Shown: positions 1 through 8,322, numbered from the stretch's first letter. The stretch: 64,000 nucleotides of DNA from PALSA-1004 sp041483135 (GCA_041483135.1 JBGPFE010000015.1:1-64000), one strand, 5' to 3'. The notes: generated from the letters alone by a model not told the origin. Numbers and translations: made by a program.

Positions 1-441
1 AAAGGCGCAACCGATGGACAAAGATTGCGCCTGGCCGGCAGGGGCGGCAAAGGGCTTAATGGCGGTCGCGACGGCGATCTGTACCTCAACATTGCGTTAC
101 ATCCGCATTCGCTTTTTCGTGTGAGCGGGCATGATCTGTATCTCGATCTGCCGTTGGCGCCGTGGGAAGCGGTGTTGGGCGCGGCCGTAGAGGTCCCGAC
201 GCTGGGCGGGCCGGTTCGTCTAAAAGTACCGCCGGATACTCATGCCGGACAGCAGTTACGGCTGTCCAGGCGTGGACTGCCCAAACCAAACGGTGGAGAG
301 GGCGATCTCTTCGCCATCGCGCAAATTGTCGTACCCACCGCTATCAGCGAGCGTGAACGCGAGTTGTTCAAACAACTCGCGGAAAGCTCGACGTTTAATC
401 CGCGCGGGCACTTTCAAGAGGAGGTGAGAAGTGAAAGCTGA
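1..441 (+). CDS. cbpA: Curved DNA-binding protein CbpA / DnaJ-type co-chaperone, C-terminal part
   Basis: The 5' end lies outside the window, so this is a partial gene. The visible 146 codons are the C-terminal peptide-binding region of a DnaJ-family co-chaperone: a first beta-domain ending in GGRDGDLYLNIALHPHSLF, then the second one (GAAVEVPTLGGPVRLKVPP, and later GLPKPNGGEGDLF). The J-domain that stimulates DnaK must lie upstream and cannot be checked. CbpA-type proteins lack the DnaJ zinc finger, and none is seen here. The next gene encodes CbpM, the specific CbpA modulator, and overlaps this gene by 11 bases. That favours CbpA over DnaJ. Confidence 0.93.
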   Translation, partial: KGATDGQRLRLAGRGGKGLNGGRDGDLYLNIALHPHSLFRVSGHDLYLDLPLAPWEAVLGAAVEVPTLGGPVRLKVPPDTHAGQQLRLSRRGLPKPNGGEGDLFAIAQIVVPTAISERERELFKQLAESSTFNPRGHFQEEVRSES

Positions 442-757
442 GCGTACTGAAGCTGTATGGCTTACCGAGGACCATGAGTTCTCATTGGCAGAGCTTGCGG
501 AGCTGTCAGGCTTGTCGGAAGCAGAGCTGCGCGAACTCGTTGACTATGGTGCCGTCACGCCCATTAATCCAGATTCGTCACCGTGGGTTTTCAACGGGAA
601 GTGTTTACTGACAGTCCGTACGGCATGCCGTCTCCGAATCAGCTTCGAACTCGAGCCGCACGGCGTGGCCTTGGTCGTTTCACTCCTGGACCGGATTCAC
701 GAACTCGAAGCGCAGTTAGGCAATCTGCACGCGCAAGTGCCGCATCATTCTCGTTAG
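431..757 (+). CDS. cbpM: Chaperone modulator CbpM
   Basis: A 108-residue protein starting with GTG, preceded by a GAGGTGAGAA ribosome-binding region lying inside the end of cbpA. It has a MerR-like helix-turn-helix fold: TEDHEFSLAELAELSGLSE, then a helix with ELRELVDYGAV, and a C-terminal helical part (LLDRIHELEAQLGNLHAQV). CbpM binds the J-domain of CbpA and blocks its stimulation of DnaK. The 11-base overlap implies translational coupling and a balanced supply of the two proteins. Confidence 0.9.
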   Translation: MKAERTEAVWLTEDHEFSLAELAELSGLSEAELRELVDYGAVTPINPDSSPWVFNGKCLLTVRTACRLRISFELEPHGVALVVSLLDRIHELEAQLGNLHAQVPHHSR

Positions 758-902
758 GGCCGGCTATATAAGCATTCCCACATCACGCCGATAAATAACG
801 AAGCAGAAGGACGCCCAGAACCTGCATTTCCAGTGTCCTGCGAACGTCCGCTTTGGGTCGTAAAGCGACCATAGGCGAACGGGCGGTTATCGGCCAAAAA
901 CC

Positions 903-924
903 TAGTCTGCGGTTAGACTATAAT
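903..924 (+). promoter_or_regulatory. Inverted repeat overlapping a TATAAT box before the cupredoxin gene
   Basis: A 6-bp inverted repeat (TAGTCT, 903-908; AGACTA, 915-920) overlaps a perfect TATAAT hexamer at 919-924, 15 bases before the cupredoxin ATG. No good -35 hexamer is visible at the usual spacing, so the promoter may be activator-dependent. An operator role for the repeat is inference. Confidence 0.4.
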
Positions 925-938
925 TAGAGGGAAATGCC

Positions 939-1352
939 ATGCAACGGTTATTGTCCGGCTTCATCTGCTGTTTTGTCGTCGTTTCCAGCGGGCTGGTTTT
1001 TGCCGATACTCAGGACACAGCCGAGACCGCCACGTTGGACAAGGACGGCGTGCAGCATGTGCGCATACTCGGCGGAAGCTATTTTTTCAAACCCAACCGC
1101 ATCGTGGTTAAAAAGAACGTGCCGGTGGAGCTCTCGGTCAGCCTCGAGCCCGGCATTGTTTCCCACAGCATAGTGACCAAGTCGCCGGAGGCGGGCATCG
1201 CCTTCGATGAATCCCTGAGCAGCACTCCCAAAATCATCACTTTCACTGCGACCGCCGCAGGGGAATACGCTTTTTATTGCAAAAATAAGCTGCTGTTTCT
1301 GCCCAGCCATCGCGAAAAAGGCATGCACGGCGTGATCGAAGTGGTCGAATGA
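939..1352 (+). CDS. Secreted cupredoxin-domain protein
   Basis: A 137-residue protein with an N-terminal signal peptide (hydrophobic core about residues 7-21, likely cleaved after FA at 21-22). The rest is a small beta-sandwich. Candidate type 1 copper ligands are His76 (SHSIV), Cys114 (FYCKNK), His124 (PSHREK) and Met129 (KGMHG), in the His...Cys...His...Met order of cupredoxins. The long 9-residue spacing between Cys and His recalls cytochrome oxidase subunit II-like or nitrosocyanin-like loops, but the second cysteine of a binuclear CuA site is absent. It is probably periplasmic and either carries electrons or handles copper. It is a single gene with its own promoter region. The partner is unknown. 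Confidence 0.75.
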   Translation: MQRLLSGFICCFVVVSSGLVFADTQDTAETATLDKDGVQHVRILGGSYFFKPNRIVVKKNVPVELSVSLEPGIVSHSIVTKSPEAGIAFDESLSSTPKIITFTATAAGEYAFYCKNKLLFLPSHREKGMHGVIEVVE

Positions 1353-1532
1353 TGTTTCTCGGCGTACCTAATTCCCATTCAATCATGGTGCGCGCCAACA
1401 AGGTGATCGAATGATGTTGCGCGAGTGACCGCTTTCATGAACGGGCTATGTACGCTCTGGGTTGGGAAGGGAGCTGTCGTAATTCGGCCAATAGCGGACG
1501 TTCTGCGCGCAGGATCAGCGACTGGGGGATCT

Positions 1533-3278
1533 TCAGCCAGATAATGCGCGGTCTTTAGGTTGATCCTGAGCGCGGGCTTCTTCGGCAGCGCGGACACGAT
1601 CTGCCAGGCGGCGAGCATTGTCCACGACGACGACCCGCAGCGGGGCCTCGCGGTTGCGCAGCGCGAGCTCATGATGAGGATAGTCCGCGGTGGCAAGGCC
1701 CGCACGCGCGACCGCCTCCTCGGAGACGACGAGCTCACAGCTGTATTCCTTGGTCAGCCCCTCCAGGCGGCTGGCGGTATTTACAGTGTCGCCCACGGCG
1801 GTCAAGTAGCGCGTGCCGGCGTAACCCATCTCGCCGACGACCACAGGGCCTGCGTGGATACCGATTCCCATGCGCAAGGGAGTTTCCAGCTCGCTGTCGA
1901 GCGCGCGGCTGAGCGCCTCGACGCGCTCGATCATGGCGCCGGAGGCGAGGATCGCCTGCCGGCAGGCGGTATCGGGATCCGCGTTGACCCCAAAGAGCGC
2001 CATGACGCCATCGCCCGTGTACTGGTTGGCGATGCCGCCCGCTTGCGCGACGGCGCCGCCGACGGCCTCGAAGTAGCGGTTGAGGATGAAGACGACGTCG
2101 TAGGGCAGCTTGCGCTCGGCCACGCGCGTGAATCCGCGCAGGTCGGCGAAGAGCACGGCGATCACGCGTTCCTCCCCGCCGCGGGCGCCGGCGGGCACGT
2201 GCGCGGCGCCGGCGCCGACCGCGGCCTGCAGCAGCGGCGTCACCATGAGGTCACGGCCCGGCCGGAGCTGGCAGGCGAGACGCACATTGGGCGGGGCACT
2301 GATGCGACCGAGCACGCGCCGCTCCAGCGGGGCGGGCATCGGCTGAAGCGCCGGATCTCCCCCGATCCGGATCCGGCACGTCGAGCAGCGCGCGCGGCCA
2401 CCGCACACCGAGGCGTGCGGGATGCGGGCCGATCGGCTCGCCTCGAGGACCGTCCATCCAACGGGGACGGCAACCTCGCGGCCGTCGGGGTAGCGGATCC
2501 GTATTGTCGGGCGGCGTCGCGAGATTCGCTCACGGACTATCCGCGCTGCGAGCATCAAGCCGAGCAGCGCCCAGGTTGTCATGAAGAGCCCGTCCCGTAT
2601 TTGCAGGAGCGCGGCCCGCTGGACCGGCGAAGGCGCGTGCACCGTGGCATTGAGGCGCTGGACGAAGCCCGGATCGCGCGCCAGCGCCGATACCTCCCGT
2701 CCCGCCTCCGCGACGCCCAGGAACGCGAGCACCGGCACCAGCACGAAGGCGCTCAACAATGCGGGGTATAAGCGCCCGTACCAGGGCCGGATCCGCAGCC
2801 AGAAATGAAGCCCGATGCACCCATGGGCCCACGCGAGCGTGAAAAGCCCGAGCTGGCGGATTCCTGCCGAGTGGTCAAGCACCCAGTAGGCCATTACGAC
2901 CCGGGTATAGAGGTCTTCGGTTCCGAACATCGCGTTGGCCAACCGCGAGGCTGAGAGGTGGTACGCAAGCAGCGGCGGCACGGCGAGGCCGAAGACGATC
3001 TGCGTCGCCTCCCACGCGGGCATCCGCAGCGTCCGGCGCCGGTAGATGAGCCACAGGCCGAGCAGCCAGTGCGCGAGCAGCGCGCCGAACAGCGCCGTTT
3101 CGCCCGCGGGATTGCGCCACAGCGCGAGGAACCATATCCTCCCCGCTTCCATCGCGTCGAGCGAAATGAGGCCGAGGGCGTGATTGCTGAAATGCGTGAA
3201 AAGATAAGTGAAGAGGATAAGCCCGCACCACAGGCGCACCGGCCTGACCCATGTTTCACCGGGCCGTTCGGACGTCAT
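1533..3278 (-). CDS. CyaC-like membrane adenylate cyclase with [2Fe-2S] domain
   Basis: A 581-residue, three-part protein. Residues about 15-250 form a six-helix membrane anchor rich in histidines (H29, H33, H70, H107, H152, H158), resembling the diheme-b anchor of succinate-quinone oxidoreductases. Residues about 258-345 are a ferredoxin-like domain with Cys292, 298, 301 and 336 (C-x5-C-x2-C...C, adrenodoxin-type spacing). Residues about 371-550 are a class III nucleotide cyclase with metal-binding Asp379 (LFADLRGF) and Asp423 (YTGDGVM), and later GDTVNTASRLEG. The architecture matches Sinorhizobium meliloti CyaC, a cyclase reported to respond to quinone redox state through heme b. Redox-controlled cAMP synthesis is therefore the likely role. 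Whether ATP or GTP is preferred cannot be told here. Confidence 0.85.
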   Translation of the reverse strand: MTSERPGETWVRPVRLWCGLILFTYLFTHFSNHALGLISLDAMEAGRIWFLALWRNPAGETALFGALLAHWLLGLWLIYRRRTLRMPAWEATQIVFGLAVPPLLAYHLSASRLANAMFGTEDLYTRVVMAYWVLDHSAGIRQLGLFTLAWAHGCIGLHFWLRIRPWYGRLYPALLSAFVLVPVLAFLGVAEAGREVSALARDPGFVQRLNATVHAPSPVQRAALLQIRDGLFMTTWALLGLMLAARIVRERISRRRPTIRIRYPDGREVAVPVGWTVLEASRSARIPHASVCGGRARCSTCRIRIGGDPALQPMPAPLERRVLGRISAPPNVRLACQLRPGRDLMVTPLLQAAVGAGAAHVPAGARGGEERVIAVLFADLRGFTRVAERKLPYDVVFILNRYFEAVGGAVAQAGGIANQYTGDGVMALFGVNADPDTACRQAILASGAMIERVEALSRALDSELETPLRMGIGIHAGPVVVGEMGYAGTRYLTAVGDTVNTASRLEGLTKEYSCELVVSEEAVARAGLATADYPHHELALRNREAPLRVVVVDNARRLADRVRAAEEARAQDQPKDRALSG

Positions 3279-3346
3279 CCGCCAAGCTCCTATCGAGCGC
3301 GCCTTGCTTGAGGGCTCAGCGCTTGCGACCTAATACTGCCAATCAA

Positions 3347-3430
3347 TGGGGTCGGAGTGCATTTCAATCACTGAAAAGTGATTGACAGGGGCAGAGTGCG
3401 TTTCAACCAATGAAAAGTACTCCGACCCCA
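3347..3430. repeat. Nested inverted and direct repeat (TGGGGTCGGAGTG family)
   Basis: A perfect 12-bp inverted repeat (3347-3358 with 3419-3430, TGGGGTCGGAGT / ACTCCGACCCCA) encloses a perfect 9-bp hairpin with a GAAA loop (3364-3385, TCAATCACT / AGTGATTGA). The two halves are also imperfect direct repeats of about 24 bp. It lies between the cyclase start and the next minus-strand gene. It belongs to an intergenic repeat family seen elsewhere in the window. Terminator or mobile-remnant function is inference. Confidence 0.7.
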
Positions 3431-3461
3431 TATTATTAAGGAAAAAATCGCGCCGCGCGAC

Positions 3462-3665
3462 TCAATTAAACGCTTGTCCCGGCTTGGCGCCGCTCGCCTT
3501 GAGTATCTTGGCAAGCGGGCAGAAGCCCGTGAACGCCGCCTGCAGCATATTGGCGCCCACGAAAGCCGTGAACCACAGCCAGTAGACATGATGCACCTGA
3601 GACAGTAGCAGGCTTACCAGAATAAACACGCCGGCAATTGCAAACACCAGACGGTCGAGATTCAT
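3462..3665 (-). CDS. Small DUF2892-type membrane protein
   Basis: A 67-residue protein starting MNLDRLVFAIAG, with a clear AGGAGG ribosome-binding site 7 bases before the ATG. Two hydrophobic segments (about residues 8-24 and 30-48) are followed by GFCPLAKILKASG. This is the pattern of DUF2892 proteins, which also occur as the membrane tail of YgaP rhodanese. A longer in-frame start at 3800 exists but lacks a ribosome-binding site and family support. No rhodanese gene is adjacent. Function is unknown beyond inner-membrane location. Confidence 0.8.
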   Translation of the reverse strand: MNLDRLVFAIAGVFILVSLLLSQVHHVYWLWFTAFVGANMLQAAFTGFCPLAKILKASGAKPGQAFN

Positions 3666-4040
3666 GATATATCCTCCTCTTCGTAGAGATGATTGTGTCG
3701 AACTGAAATAAATGGAACTGAAATAAATGGGGCCGGAGTCATTTTCCGCCAAAGCTTCCGCCTCCCCCACCCCGCCGTCAAGCAGCAGCGTGCGCAGCAC
3801 GCTGCGGGAGAGCGGGAGGACGAATGTCCGCTATCGGCCAATGTCCGGGCCCAACACCAGCAAGCGAGAGATTCTCTCGGCTGCCGATACAGCTGAGACA
3901 GCCGTTTGCCGGTTTCTTGCCCCGTTAAGTACGCCAGCGTACAGATCATGGCAGCGGCGAGGAGGATAACTGTGGTGAAGGACCAGGCCAGCACATTGTT
4001 GGCCCACTTTGACCCCAGTTTCTACCACCGGAGATCCAAA
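3666..4040. other. Intergenic region with decayed repeats
   Basis: No convincing gene. It holds a duplicated GAACTGAAATAAATGG motif, a member of the TGGGGTCGGAGTG repeat family at about 3725-3784 (ending AAAGCTTCCGCCTCCCC and CCGTCAAGC), and a GTCCGCTATCGGCC-type segment at about 3823-3850. A minus-strand frame at 3662-3994 begins with one hydrophobic segment but soon turns into repeat-derived sequence, so I treat it as non-coding or a remnant. Confidence 0.6.
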
Positions 4041-4202
4041 ATGATCAAAAGAATTTTTGCATCACTATTGACGACGTTGTTCTTTGCCGGCGTATTTGGC
4101 ACGCTTGCAGGCTGCAACACCATCGAAGGCGCGGGCCAGGACATCAAGCAGGGCGGTCAGGCGATCAAGGACGAGGCGAGGGAGCACAATGACAGAAGGT
4201 AA
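4041..4202 (+). CDS. Entericidin-family small lipoprotein
   Basis: A 53-residue protein: signal peptide with lipobox LAGC (Cys25), then a short amphipathic tail (NTIEGAGQDIKQGGQAIKDE) typical of entericidin A/B proteins. After lipidation of Cys25 it would sit in the envelope. In enterobacteria entericidin A and B form an antidote/toxin pair; only one gene is present here, as is common in proteobacteria. The start is ATG after GGAGATCCAAA. A longer reading from 3906 is rejected because its N-terminal part has no signal peptide. Confidence 0.85.
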   Translation: MIKRIFASLLTTLFFAGVFGTLAGCNTIEGAGQDIKQGGQAIKDEAREHNDRR

Positions 4203-4264
4203 TGCCCGGCTGCTGAAACGCCATTTTCGAATCGGGTAAGGGACTTTTGGGGGATAATGTCGTC

Positions 4265-4645
4265 ATGAACGAAGAACAGCCCCCTGCGGAACAGCCCACC
4301 GAAGCACAACTCGTTGAAGTGCAGCGGAACGAGTCACTTCCCATCGAGCCCCAAACCCGCGACCCACGTAGCCGGTTGCGCGAGCTGCTTGTAATTCCTG
4401 AGCGCGAGCGTACCGACGCGATATGGGATGAAATCATTGGACTCGAAATCCAGCTGGCTCCTGGAAACCGCGCCCTGTCGCCGCAAGCGGATGCCGGTCG
4501 TTACCAGCAACCTGGCCGACGACCGGAACCGGGTCGGCGTCCAGAGCAAGCGCAGCGTCAGGAGGCCGCATCCCACACGAGGCCGGCTACGCGCTTCTTT
4601 AAGAAGTCCAAACGCGGTCAAGGGGCGCCACGAAGAGATAAGTAG
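4265..4645 (+). CDS. Hypothetical hydrophilic protein
   Basis: 126 residues from ATG 4265 (a TTG six codons upstream is also possible). The first 35 residues are rich in Glu, Pro and Gln. A central segment (RSRLRELLVIPERERTDAIW) could form a helix. The C-terminal half is rich in Arg, Gln and Pro (repeated RRPEPGRRPE) and ends strongly basic. No signal peptide or membrane segment. I do not recognise a family. The charge pattern suggests an intrinsically disordered or nucleic-acid-binding protein, but that is inference. It may be a small stress-related gene like its neighbour at 4041. Confidence 0.55.
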   Translation: MNEEQPPAEQPTEAQLVEVQRNESLPIEPQTRDPRSRLRELLVIPERERTDAIWDEIIGLEIQLAPGNRALSPQADAGRYQQPGRRPEPGRRPEQAQRQEAASHTRPATRFFKKSKRGQGAPRRDK

Positions 4646-4699
4646 CCCGGCGCCTTCGACACCGAACCGCTAGGAGTGTCACGCTGTAATTGCCCTTCC

Positions 4700-4718
4700 A
4701 ATGGGGTCAGACCCCATT
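4700..4718 (+). terminator. Perfect palindrome followed by T-rich stretch
   Basis: AATGGGGTC-A-GACCCCATT is a perfect palindrome that can fold as an 8-bp stem with a 3-base loop, followed by TTCTCTTC. It lies 55 bases after the hypothetical gene ending at 4645 and may terminate it. The same core recurs at 47356-47386. Confidence 0.5.
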
Positions 4719-4772
4719 TTCTCTTCACACTGTACGACACATCGCAGGAGAAATCTGTCAGGGAATGCCTGA

Positions 4773-4793
4773 CACGGCCGCACAGCGGCCGTG
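4773..4793. repeat. Perfect 9-bp hairpin
   Basis: CACGGCCGC-ACA-GCGGCCGTG, a GC-rich perfect hairpin in intergenic DNA, not followed by a T-run. Function unknown. Confidence 0.6.
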
Positions 4794-5045
4794 GAAAGGC
4801 GTGAGGCGTGAGGGGCCGAAGGGGTAGAAGCAGCGATTAGGGGAGAGCGAAGCGAGGGGCCAAGCGATTAAGTGATTGGGGTACTCAATCGCTCAATTGC
4901 TCAATCACTCAGGCAAGGGTGAAGAGTGTAGCGAAACCCTGACACGGGCTGCGCAAAAGAAAGCCACCGGCTCCCGGGGCTGTCCCCGGGGCATTTGAAC
5001 AATCAACGACACGCTACTCTTGGGCTGCTCCGGCGGAATCAGTAC

Positions 5046-5279
5046 CTACCATTTGAGTACGAGCGTAAAGACCAGCACCAGCAAGACCGCGAAATTGGTA
5101 ACGGCGAGCATCGAAAGGTCTTTTCGCATGTTCCAGATATGCCACCGGATTTGATCGTCGGTGGGCGGAGCGCTTTTTTGGTGGCGATCGAGTTCGGGGT
5201 TGGCATAACGTCTGCCCAGCACCCAACCTATCCACACGACCAGTCCGAACAAAAATAATAGCTGAATAAAAATGTTCAT
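5046..5279 (-). CDS. Small membrane protein, unknown function
   Basis: 77 residues from ATG, with a GGAG ribosome-binding site 9 bases upstream. Hydrophobic segments lie at residues 3-21 and 58-75, flanking a polar middle with WHIWNMRKDLSML. It is probably a two-pass inner-membrane protein. No family recognised. It stands alone between intergenic repeats and is transcribed away from the NRAMP-like gene. Confidence 0.65.
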   Translation of the reverse strand: MNIFIQLLFLFGLVVWIGWVLGRRYANPELDRHQKSAPPTDDQIRWHIWNMRKDLSMLAVTNFAVLLVLVFTLVLKW

Positions 5280-5641
5280 CGTTTCTTCTCCGGGTTGACA
5301 AGGGTTAAGAGCAGCAACGCCGCAAGGGACAGGCTACGCCCAACGGGTGCGCATGACAACGCAACAGGGTTGGAGGCAAGGATGAAGACGGAAGGGGTGG
5401 ATTCAGTGGTTAGGGGTGAGCGAAGCGAGGGGCCAGGCGATTAAGTGAATTGGTGATATCGGCAAGAAACTAGTGTTATCGGGCGCGGGCTATATCGCGC
5501 TTCCCGCAAACGGGCATACCGCTGACGAGTCCACGCGATCCACCCCTTGAAGAGTGGATGAGGTGAGAATACGCAACTTGACCTGACCAGCATTGTCTCA
5601 ATACGACCCGAAACCAACTTGGCCGACTTCAACCTCAACTC
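5280..5641. other. Intergenic region upstream of the NRAMP-like gene
   Basis: No gene seen. It contains the GAGCGAAGCGAGGGGCCA motif near 5415 and GC-rich hairpin-prone DNA near 5480-5560. A metal-sensing leader would be expected for some NRAMP genes, but I could not match a known riboswitch. Confidence 0.5.
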
Positions 5642-6931
5642 ATGAACCGGAAGAATCGGGCTGCTCAGGACGAGCGCCACGAAGATCACGTGCCGCTGCT
5701 GAAGAAGCTCGGTCCGGGGCTTATCACCGGCGCCGCGGACGACGACCCCAGCGGCATCGCCACTTATTCCCAGGCGGGCGCGCAGTTCGGCTACGGGCTC
5801 CTGTGGTCGATTCTCTTCACCACGCCGCTCATGATCGGGATCCAGATCGTGAGCGCGCGCCTCGGACGCGTCACGGGCCACGGGCTGGCGGCCAACATCC
5901 GGGCGCATTTTCCGAGGGCGCTGCTGTATTTCATCGTTTCCCTGCTCCTGATTGCCAACACCATCAACATCGCCGCCGACCTGGGCGCAATGGGAAATGC
6001 GCTGGCGCTCATCGTCGGCGGCCGCAGCCACATTTACATCGTATTTTTTGCTTTGGTGTCGCTCACCCTGCAGATCTTCATCCCGTTTCCGCGCTACGCG
6101 CCTATTCTGAAGTGGCTCACCCTGGCGCTGTTTGCCTATGTCGGGACGGTACTCGTGGTGCACGTCCCCCTGGAAGAGGCCCTCACCGGAGCGCTCCTGC
6201 CGCACCTCTCGTCCCAGAGCAGCTACGTCGCGATCCTGGTGGCGGTATTCGGCACCACGATCAGTCCGTATCTCTTTTTCTGGCAGGCATCCCAGGAAGT
6301 CGAGGACCAGCGCGCGACGCCCGGGAATGAGCCGCTCAAGAAAGCCCCCGAGCAGGCCCGTTCGCATCTCAAGCGCATCAAGGTCGATACTTACATCGGA
6401 ATGATATTCTCCAACCTGATTGCCTTCTGCATCATGCTCACCACCGCGGTCACGCTGCATGCGGCGGGCACAACCGACATTCAAAGCGCGGCCCAGGCTG
6501 CGGAGGCGCTGCGGCCCCTCGCGGGTGATTTTGCGTTCCTGCTCTTTGCGGCGGGCATCGTCGGCACCGGGCTGCTCGCCGTTCCGGTGCTTGCGGGGTC
6601 TGCCGCCTATGCCGTGGCGGAGAGCTTCCGCTGGCGCATCGGCCTTGGGCTGTCGCTCGCCGAGGCGCGCGGCTTTTATTTCATTCTGACCGTTGCGACG
6701 TTGCTGGGCGTCGCCATCAACTTGTCGGGTGTCGACTCGATCAAGATGCTGCTGTGGGCGGCCGTGGTCAATGGCGTGATCTCGGTGCCGATCATGGTGG
6801 TGATGATGCTGCTCGTTGCGAAGCGCGCGGTAATGGGACCCTTCGTAGTCAGCGGGCGCCTCAGAACGCTCGGCTGGTTTGCCACGGGAGTCATGGCTGC
6901 CGCGGTCGTCGCCATGTTTATCGTAATGTAG
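5642..6931 (+). CDS. NRAMP-family divalent metal transporter, atypical motifs
   Basis: A 429-residue, 11-helix inner-membrane carrier of the NRAMP fold. The helix-1 metal motif, DPGN in classical MntH, reads D34-D35-P-S-G here. The helix-6 motif, usually MPH, reads GTTISPYLFFWQ (204-215), so both canonical metal-contacting positions are replaced. This pattern occurs in a large bacterial subgroup annotated simply as Nramp family. Some NRAMP-related proteins with altered motifs (NRMT) carry Mg2+. The substrate here could be Mn2+, Fe2+, Mg2+ or something else. The N-terminal 15 residues are charged and cytoplasmic. No strong ribosome-binding site precedes the ATG. Confidence 0.85.
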   Translation: MNRKNRAAQDERHEDHVPLLKKLGPGLITGAADDDPSGIATYSQAGAQFGYGLLWSILFTTPLMIGIQIVSARLGRVTGHGLAANIRAHFPRALLYFIVSLLLIANTINIAADLGAMGNALALIVGGRSHIYIVFFALVSLTLQIFIPFPRYAPILKWLTLALFAYVGTVLVVHVPLEEALTGALLPHLSSQSSYVAILVAVFGTTISPYLFFWQASQEVEDQRATPGNEPLKKAPEQARSHLKRIKVDTYIGMIFSNLIAFCIMLTTAVTLHAAGTTDIQSAAQAAEALRPLAGDFAFLLFAAGIVGTGLLAVPVLAGSAAYAVAESFRWRIGLGLSLAEARGFYFILTVATLLGVAINLSGVDSIKMLLWAAVVNGVISVPIMVVMMLLVAKRAVMGPFVVSGRLRTLGWFATGVMAAAVVAMFIVM

Positions 6932-7245
6932 CGATACCCTGCGGGGTGAAGGGTAAGTTCGAGTTTCGAGTTGCGAGTTTCGGGTTGCGGGTTGAGTGAG
7001 GCGGTGTTTGCTATTTGGGGTGCCTGAGAGCCGCCGAGCAGGCGCAGGCTTCGCCGAAAGACGCCAGGCGAGAGACGAGAGAGGGAAAGCCGTCTATCGC
7101 CGCTCCCGCTTCTTCCTCTCTTCTTTCCCCTTTCTCCGCTCGCCTTTGCGAACCCGGATTGCCCCCGGGTATGTGTTTCCAGTCGCGCAGATGGCTGATG
7201 GGGGGGGCTTGATGTGCGCTCTCGGGCACGCTATCGTGGACCGAT
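6932..7245. other. Intergenic repeats before a Bug gene
   Basis: Contains a heptamer-like run (GTTTCGA / GTTGCGG units, about 6941-6996) also found at 9579-9636, and a 72-bp sequence (7044-7115) repeated at 15516-15587. No gene seen. Confidence 0.6.
7044..7115 (+). repeat. 72-bp dispersed repeat, copy 1
   Basis: It begins GCAGGCTTCGCCG and contains AGACGCCAGGCGAGAGACG and CCGTCTATCG. It is closely matched by 15516-15587. Both copies are intergenic. Confidence 0.7.
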
Positions 7246-8322
7246 ATGGTGCGCTTCGCCATCAGGAGAACGGGCATCAAGTCCAGACAGAGTAGGGCGA
7301 ACACGGTTGCAGCCAGTCTCCTGCAGTTCATAGCGGCCGGCGCCTTGCGGGTCGCGCTATGCGCGGCGGCTGTGCTCGTGGGAGCGGTTCCGTGCATCGC
7401 GCAGCAACCAGTGTCGTTCGCCGACTATCCCGTCAAGCCCATCCACATCATCGTTGCGTCCTCGCCGGGTACGGCAAGCGATATTTTCGCGCGCTCTCTC
7501 GGTGATGATCTGGGCGGCTTCTACGGCAAGAGAATCGTCGTCGAGAACCGCCCGGGCGCGGGCGGCCTGATCGGCAATACCCTGGTGTCGAAAGCGAGCG
7601 CCGATGGATACACGCTGGGAATGATCGACGTCACGCGCCTCATCACCGAACTCATGCGTGACCATCCCCCGTACCGGGCGCTGGCGGACATCATCGGCGT
7701 CACGCACGTCGCGTCGATCACCAACGTGCTGGTAACGGCGCCTTCGATTCTCGCGCGCACCGCGCCCGAATTCGTTGCAACCGCGCGTGCCCGCGCGGGC
7801 GAGCTCAACTATGCCTCGCTCGGCATCGGGTCGGCGTCGCATCTGGCCGGTGAAATATTCAACCGTGCGCTCGGCATCAAAGCGATGCACGTGCCGTACC
7901 GGAATTTATCCGACTCTTTCATCGAGATTGCGCTCGGGCGCGTGCATTACGCCATCTACACGCTGCCGGCGGTGCAGGGGCCGGTGCGCGAAGGACGTAT
8001 CCGCGCGCTCGCCGTGATGACGCCGCAACGCAGTCCCGCGCTGCCCGCCGTGCCGTCGATCGCCGAGGCCGGGCTGCCCGAGGCGCAGGTCGACACCTGG
8101 GCGGGCATCGTCGCGCCCAAGGGCACGCCGCGGCGGCTGGTGGAGCAACTGCACGGCGATATCGTGCGCGGGCTGCGCAAGGCGGCGCTGCGCGAACTGT
8201 TCGTGCGCCAAGGGGCCGAGTCGACGCCCGAGAGCACGCCGGACGGCTTCTCGCGGCTGATGCAGGGCGAGTATCTCCGCTACCAGGCGCTCATTCGCGA
8301 AGGGGGCATCAAGCCGGAATGA
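7246..8322 (+). CDS. Bug/TctC-family periplasmic substrate-binding protein
   Basis: 358 residues with a long N-terminal region ending in a signal peptide (hydrophobic core about residues 34-48, cleavage near IAQQ). The mature part follows the Bug pattern: YPVKPIHIIVASSPGTASD, then VVENRPGAGGLIGN and ADGYTLGM, then HVPYR, and VPSIAEAGLP near the C-terminus. Bug proteins bind small carboxylates or related molecules in the periplasm; the ligand cannot be read from sequence. ASSPGTASD replaces the usual PFPPGG-x-D ligand-loop start, so the ligand may differ from its paralogues. It is convergent with the next Bug gene and has no permease next to it. Confidence 0.9.
   Translation: MVRFAIRRTGIKSRQSRANTVAASLLQFIAAGALRVALCAAAVLVGAVPCIAQQPVSFADYPVKPIHIIVASSPGTASDIFARSLGDDLGGFYGKRIVVENRPGAGGLIGNTLVSKASADGYTLGMIDVTRLITELMRDHPPYRALADIIGVTHVASITNVLVTAPSILARTAPEFVATARARAGELNYASLGIGSASHLAGEIFNRALGIKAMHVPYRNLSDSFIEIALGRVHYAIYTLPAVQGPVREGRIRALAVMTPQRSPALPAVPSIAEAGLPEAQVDTWAGIVAPKGTPRRLVEQLHGDIVRGLRKAALRELFVRQGAESTPESTPDGFSRLMQGEYLRYQALIREGGIKPE

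Larger units (their letters stand above)
4646..5045. other. Intergenic region with palindromes and low-complexity repeats
   Basis: No gene seen. Contents: a palindrome at 4700-4718, a perfect 9-bp hairpin at 4773-4793, a GAGCGAAGCGAGGGGCCA motif (also found near 5415 and 21430), and an imperfect GTGATTG...CAATCAC type inverted repeat at about 4866-4914. Confidence 0.6.

Noticed and set aside
3662..3994. 110-residue minus-strand frame with one hydrophobic helix
   Set aside because: Only the first 30 residues look protein-like. The rest reads through intergenic repeats and there is no ribosome-binding site.
5535..5590. Hammerhead-ribozyme-like CTGACGAG upstream of the NRAMP-like gene
   Set aside because: The matching GAAA core and stems II and III are absent.
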